From contig JAJKFL010000014.1 in assembly GCA_021186555.1 (NCBI GenBank), positions 18,303,533-18,367,532 on the forward strand: 64,000 nt of DNA, read 5' to 3'. The notes under the pieces were generated by a model. That model made no database searches, was not told where the DNA came from, and was given only the letters and a program-made list of their open reading frames with translations. This DNA comes from Reticulitermes speratus (Eukaryota; Arthropoda; Insecta; Blattodea; Rhinotermitidae). The translations under genes and the position numbers were made by a program. Below are positions 59,918 through 64,000 of the stretch, in pieces; the first letter of the stretch is position 1, and each line of letters begins with the position of its first letter.

Positions 59918-61916
59918 CCAGTAAATTGTTTATGACTGTAGAAACAATAAACAGACAATTCATAGTCAGTAACAGAGTCACTTGGGGTGACTGAGCACAT
60001 TCATACAGTCGAATTCGAGTACTCCTGCTTATTTTAGATCCATGTAAACTGGGAACAAGTTAAAAGCAAGCAGTTTTTTACGTTTCAGTTAGCTCTCTAA
60101 TTAATCAGTCACTAGGCTTATTAAATGGAGAAATAAACATATGTTTGTAAACCTGAAACATAGTCGTAGATAAGTTCTCTATTCAGAAAACAATTATTAA
60201 ATTTTATCAAATGTGACTTTGATATTAAGCTACGTAACTGACCATGTGAAGCAGAGTCCTTACTTACAAGCTGTTGGTCCCTACACTGACAAAGGGACAC
60301 ATTCCCTTTGATCTAAAATAAATAAAAAAATTGCACAAAATTAATTTTACTTTACAGTGATGGCCGGAAATTTATTGGCACTTTTAACTATTTTCGACGT
60401 TTGTTCGTCGTTTGGAAACACTAAGATGCTCATCAAACCTCTAGCTAATGATGTGTGCGCCTTACTGCGTGTTTGTGTCCATGTAGCCTACATAACTTAA
60501 GTGACAGTAATAACGGAATTTTATGTCTACAGCATTGTATTATAATAAACACTCCTTTACAATTCCTTTATAATATAGAAAAAACCAAAGGACATAGACA
60601 ACTCCCAGGCAAGAATTCTACTTTAAATTGAAAATGCCTTATCTCATAGGATCTTACGGAACTAAATTTCAATGTTTATTGCCAAAACTACACAAAAGCA
60701 ATATGCGGATCGCATAGTGTCTGTGGACTAAGCAGAGCTAGGCGTCAGAAGACACATATTACTTTAATGGGATGTCAAACAGCCATAAACGAATGTGAAC
60801 AACATGATTCTTACGACTATGTAGCCCGCTAAAAAGTGGACTGACACTGGATGTGTATTAGGGCATGTGTTGAGAAAACTGTAGCATAACAGGCACCTAA
60901 AGAAGTAGATCTATGCAGTGGTACGGGTCGGTTTAAAGCTATCGCAATTATGCGGCTGCATGCGGTGCCATCTTTCGTGGGGCCTCTGAAAACACAGCTC
61001 GTGTATCATATTGTGTGTCAAACATACGTGTATAAGATTGACATGTGTAAATTCTTACACTGTGCCTTCTGCCTTGTCATTTCAGTAATTTGCACAGGTA
61101 AGGTCTCAGAATTTATTTTTGCATTGCCTTCAGATGTTTCTTAAACAGACCATGCCTGTGTCGAATAGTGAAACAATATGAAAGCTGAAATTTTACCGTG
61201 TGGTTACCAACGTTCCAGAGAAATATGCCGACTCCATTTTCAGGGTAGAAGCACCTCTGAACTGAAGAGGCACATAACAATAGCATTTTCACACCCACTC
61301 CCTTTGACTGCACATTAGTGTTCATGAAGTCTTCTTCAAAGGGTATCTAGTTAAGGATGACGCTAATGTCTGCAGTTTCCTTTTATGCACTCAAGCGGAA
61401 ATTGAATGAGTCACTTCTAGCGAACCCCCTTCGCTATAGGGAAATGGAAAGACATGACAGTAGCAAGGATCCAAGAAGACAGAATTCAATTCCGAGAGGG
61501 TATGCTAAAACAAACTTGCACACTGTGATAACGGAAGCTGAAATAGAAATTACATAGGCTATTACAGGATGGAAATCTAACGGCAGCAAAATGTACTTCG
61601 CTTTCACTGTGATAATCTACTTCTCTTTGAGAGTCTGGGAATGCTGAATACCGGAACCAAGCTCCTGTGCAATTGCATGTCAATAAAATTAAACTGTTTT
61701 TGAGATGATCATTGATTCTTGGTTTATTTAAATACGATACTTCTACTCTCCAGGTTATGTAGCCTCGAATGTTACGTTGATTTGTGGCTAATGTATGGCT
61801 TATTTTACAACTCTGCTTGATCTGTGTTATATTATCATCGACAGTTATGATAATCTGACCACCATAACTATGTGTTATAAAAACAGACATAACCTTGCTA
61901 TTATAATTTCTTTGTT

Positions 61917-62430
61917 AACCTTGAGTTTTTATCAACATGGCCAAAACTTGAAATCCTAAAGTTTCTGTCATTAAAGTGAAAGCTCAGCGCACTAATCTGC
62001 GGGTATTTCGTAAATTAAAGCCTAAGTTAGTTGTTAGGTTTCTTTACCATGTCTTCGTATTAATATAAAGAAAATCAGAAAGCCTCAGTTTTGTCAGTAA
62101 AATGAAAACTAAAAGCCAATGTGTGTGGATTTCAAATATAAAAACCTAAGGTTTGTGGTCTAAACGATCGTGGTTTTGAAAGTAGGTCCAATATGTTATT
62201 AAAAAAAGTTTAGCATGAAGTTTATTAATTTTGCTGCTGTTTGTATCTTTGTAAACTTTGAGTTTTTATCGCTATGGTGAAACCATGAAGCCCTATACTG
62301 TCACTATAATGAAAGTCACAAAATAGCCTAGTTGATTTGTTGTCTCAGAGACCAAGGTTGGTGCATTTAATGTTGATACAAAATTTATATCATTAAAATG
62401 AAAACTGAAAGCTTAACAATCGTACATGCA
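61917..62430 (+). repeat. Decayed tandem-like array
   Basis: Recurring blocks: accttgagtttttatcaaca near 61918 and actttgagtttttatcgcta near 62257; taaaatgaaaactaaaagcc near 62097 and ttaaaatgaaaactgaaagc near 62393; and repeated TTAAAGTGAAAGCT / CTATAATGAAAGTC variants. The period is roughly 150-180 bases and strongly diverged. Confidence 0.5.
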
Positions 62431-63273
62431 ACTTAGGAATCGTGACATCATTTTGTCTTGTTGGTAATCGTGATTTACACAAAAGTCCAACGTATGAGCG
62501 GCGAAAACTACTGAAAACCGAGAAGACTGTATATATAACACTGACCCTACCTTTTTCTATACCTGTAACATGTTGCTTTCCAGAACAAATACCAATATTA
62601 TCTCGAGGTACTGGCAAATACGAATACTTGAAGAACTTTATGGCTGCGAAAAGTATTATCTTATGCGCTATTCTGGGTGAGAGCGGAAAATATTGTCTTA
62701 CGCCGAATTTTTGGCTTTTTTAAAGTTTATTTTAAAGAATAAACTCCCAGCATCATCTCAAATTATCTGATAAATCACTCAGTCCCAAATCCGTAACTCA
62801 ATCGCTGGATATAGTTCAATTCCACAATACTTTAGTCTTTTCTGCAGAAAGATCCATGGCGGTAAATTGCATTCCGCAGCCTCGATCTCAATAAGCCAGG
62901 CTGACATTACACCAGAAAGTTCTTGTCCCGAAATGAATACTATCTGTCACAGACGTTTTGCTTTTACTTTCTTTCAACGTAGATTTAGACAACAAAAATG
63001 TGTTCCACAAAATTCACAAGTTACGCTCAATGTCAATTGTATTTCATTACAAACAACCATCAAAGCACAACGTTAATCTGATACATAAATTTCATGTTCT
63101 CGACATGTTTGGAGTAAGCTTAATTTTCAGAAGGCATTATCTTTTCACACAACAATTACTTCCTATATCGCAATGCTGTTAATAGTTAAGTATTGTGAAG
63201 TCGCCGAGTATGCATACAATCTTAAAGTTTAAAATTACAATAATTTTAATTATATTAAACATGATATCTAAAT

Positions 63274-63575
63274 GGGGGCACGCGGTGGCGCAGTTGGTTG
63301 AGGCACTGCGCTACAAGCCGGAAGGTCGTGGGTTCAATTCCCGATGGAGTTATTGGAATTTTTCATTGACTTAAACTTAATCCTTCCGGCCACACTATGG
63401 CCCTGTGGTGGACTCAGCCTCTAACAGAAATGAGTACCAGGACTAGTTCCCAGGGGGTAAAGGCGGTGCGTAGGGCTGACAACCTTACCACCTTCCTGTG
63501 CTGATTGTCTGGAAATTTGGGAGCCTCAACCTCCTGGAACTCTAGGGGCGTGTCCAGACCTGTATAGGGATAGCT
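63274..63575 (+). mobile_element. SINE family A, full sense copy
   Basis: Head gcacgcggtggcgcagttgg then ttgaggcactgcgc (box A) and gtcgtgggttcaattcccga (box B). Body: cctctaacagaaatgagtac, aaggcggtgcgtagggctga, caaccttaccaccttcctgt and gagcctcaacctcctggaac. Pairs with the antisense copy at 45003-45288. Confidence 0.9.
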
Positions 63576-63644
63576 TGACCTATGATGTCTAAATATTAAC
63601 ATTTACAAAATTCTTATAATTTAATATGTCAAACTAGGTCAATT

Positions 63645-63948
63645 AGAAAGGTAAGAAGAGTAAAGTTATCCCTGGTTACGTCATGAAAGCATACAGGAGT
63701 AGAAGTACAGCTCCACTGTTTCTTAACCTCGGCTCTACATGGAAGTAAGTGGTCAACTTCACACCCCAGAAGCTTTATTCTCGGGAAAGAAATTCTGTAC
63801 CCATTGAATAGGAGGCTGGGCGGGCCCCACAGCCGGCATGGATATTCTGGATGAGAGCAAAATCTCTTGCCACTGCCAGGATTCAAACCCCGAATCGTCG
63901 AGCACGTAGCCTACTCGCTATACTGATCACGCTATCCCGGATTCCTAG
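63645..63948 (-). mobile_element. SINE family C, near-complete copy
   Basis: agagtaaagttatccctggt, tttcttaacctcggctctac, ccattgaataggaggctggg, caggattcaaaccccgaatc (box B in reverse) and tatactgatcacgctatccc (start of the head). Close to full length. Confidence 0.85.
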
Positions 63949-64000
63949 ATCAACTAAAATTCTTCTATAATTGCAATATTTCTACATTAATCATGCATAC

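Larger units (their letters stand above)
53499..64000. other. 5' intron of the cyclase gene or intergenic DNA
   Basis: No exon for the missing N-terminus could be proven here. The region carries SINE and LINE fragments, inverted repeats, microsatellites and a decayed tandem array, all listed separately. The stretch 54950-55450 begins with an ATT-rich tail (aataaatatttattattaat) and may be an antisense LINE 3' end. 55900-58200 and 60000-61900 show nothing nameable apart from the weak candidates given in the findings. Confidence 0.7.

Noticed and set aside
60360-60480. Short inverted repeat TTCGACGTTTGTTCGTCG
   Set aside because: Only a few paired bases and no similarity to the GACGTTTCG family arms; likely chance.
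63274-63345. tRNA gene
   Set aside because: Box A and box B are present but the cloverleaf arms do not close and a SINE body follows; the same holds for the heads at 13159, 36479 and 45288.

Overview
The window is eukaryotic nuclear DNA and almost certainly from an insect. It is AT-rich and intron-dominated, with short GT-AG exons hundreds to thousands of bases apart, several tRNA-headed SINE families, decayed non-LTR retrotransposon ends, fold-back elements and minisatellites. There are no operons and no bacterial-style genes. The repeat content and large introns suit a large-genome hemimetabolous insect (for example a cockroach or termite), but that placement is inference from general appearance.

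One gene is clearly present, on the minus strand: a receptor-type (membrane) guanylate cyclase. I found eleven coding segments between 53498 and 6193. In transcript order they are 53498-53335, 43968-43839, 34561-34406, 25743 to about 25424, 25273-25122, 24190-23812, 22979-22880, 18414-18318, 17874-17680, 14107-14027 and 6369-6193. Every junction I could define joins in phase, which is strong evidence even without a database search. Together they encode most of the extracellular ANF-receptor-type ligand-binding domain, one transmembrane helix, a basic juxtamembrane stretch and the N-terminal part of the kinase-homology domain. The 5' end (signal peptide and first part of the ectodomain) is not convincingly found to the right of 53498. 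The rest of the kinase-homology domain, the dimerisation coiled coil and the cyclase catalytic domain must lie beyond the left edge.

Layout: 1-6192 is intron with a large hairpin element. 6193-25743 is the dense, intracellular and membrane-proximal half of the gene, interrupted by a 1 kb 36-bp minisatellite (15092-16108) and a near-perfect fold-back element (22094-22378). 25744-53334 holds three introns of roughly 9 kb, full of SINEs, MITEs, LINE tails and one further unrecognised coding-like segment on the plus strand (30744-30890). 53499-64000 is either the 5' intron of the gene or intergenic DNA, with more repeats and two weak candidate signal-peptide exons.

Most interesting points: the reading-frame switch inside the 25.1-25.7 kb coding block, the higher-order minisatellite, the GACGTTTCG-ended inverted-repeat family, a SINE lying about ten bases from a splice donor, and several unnamed repeat families.
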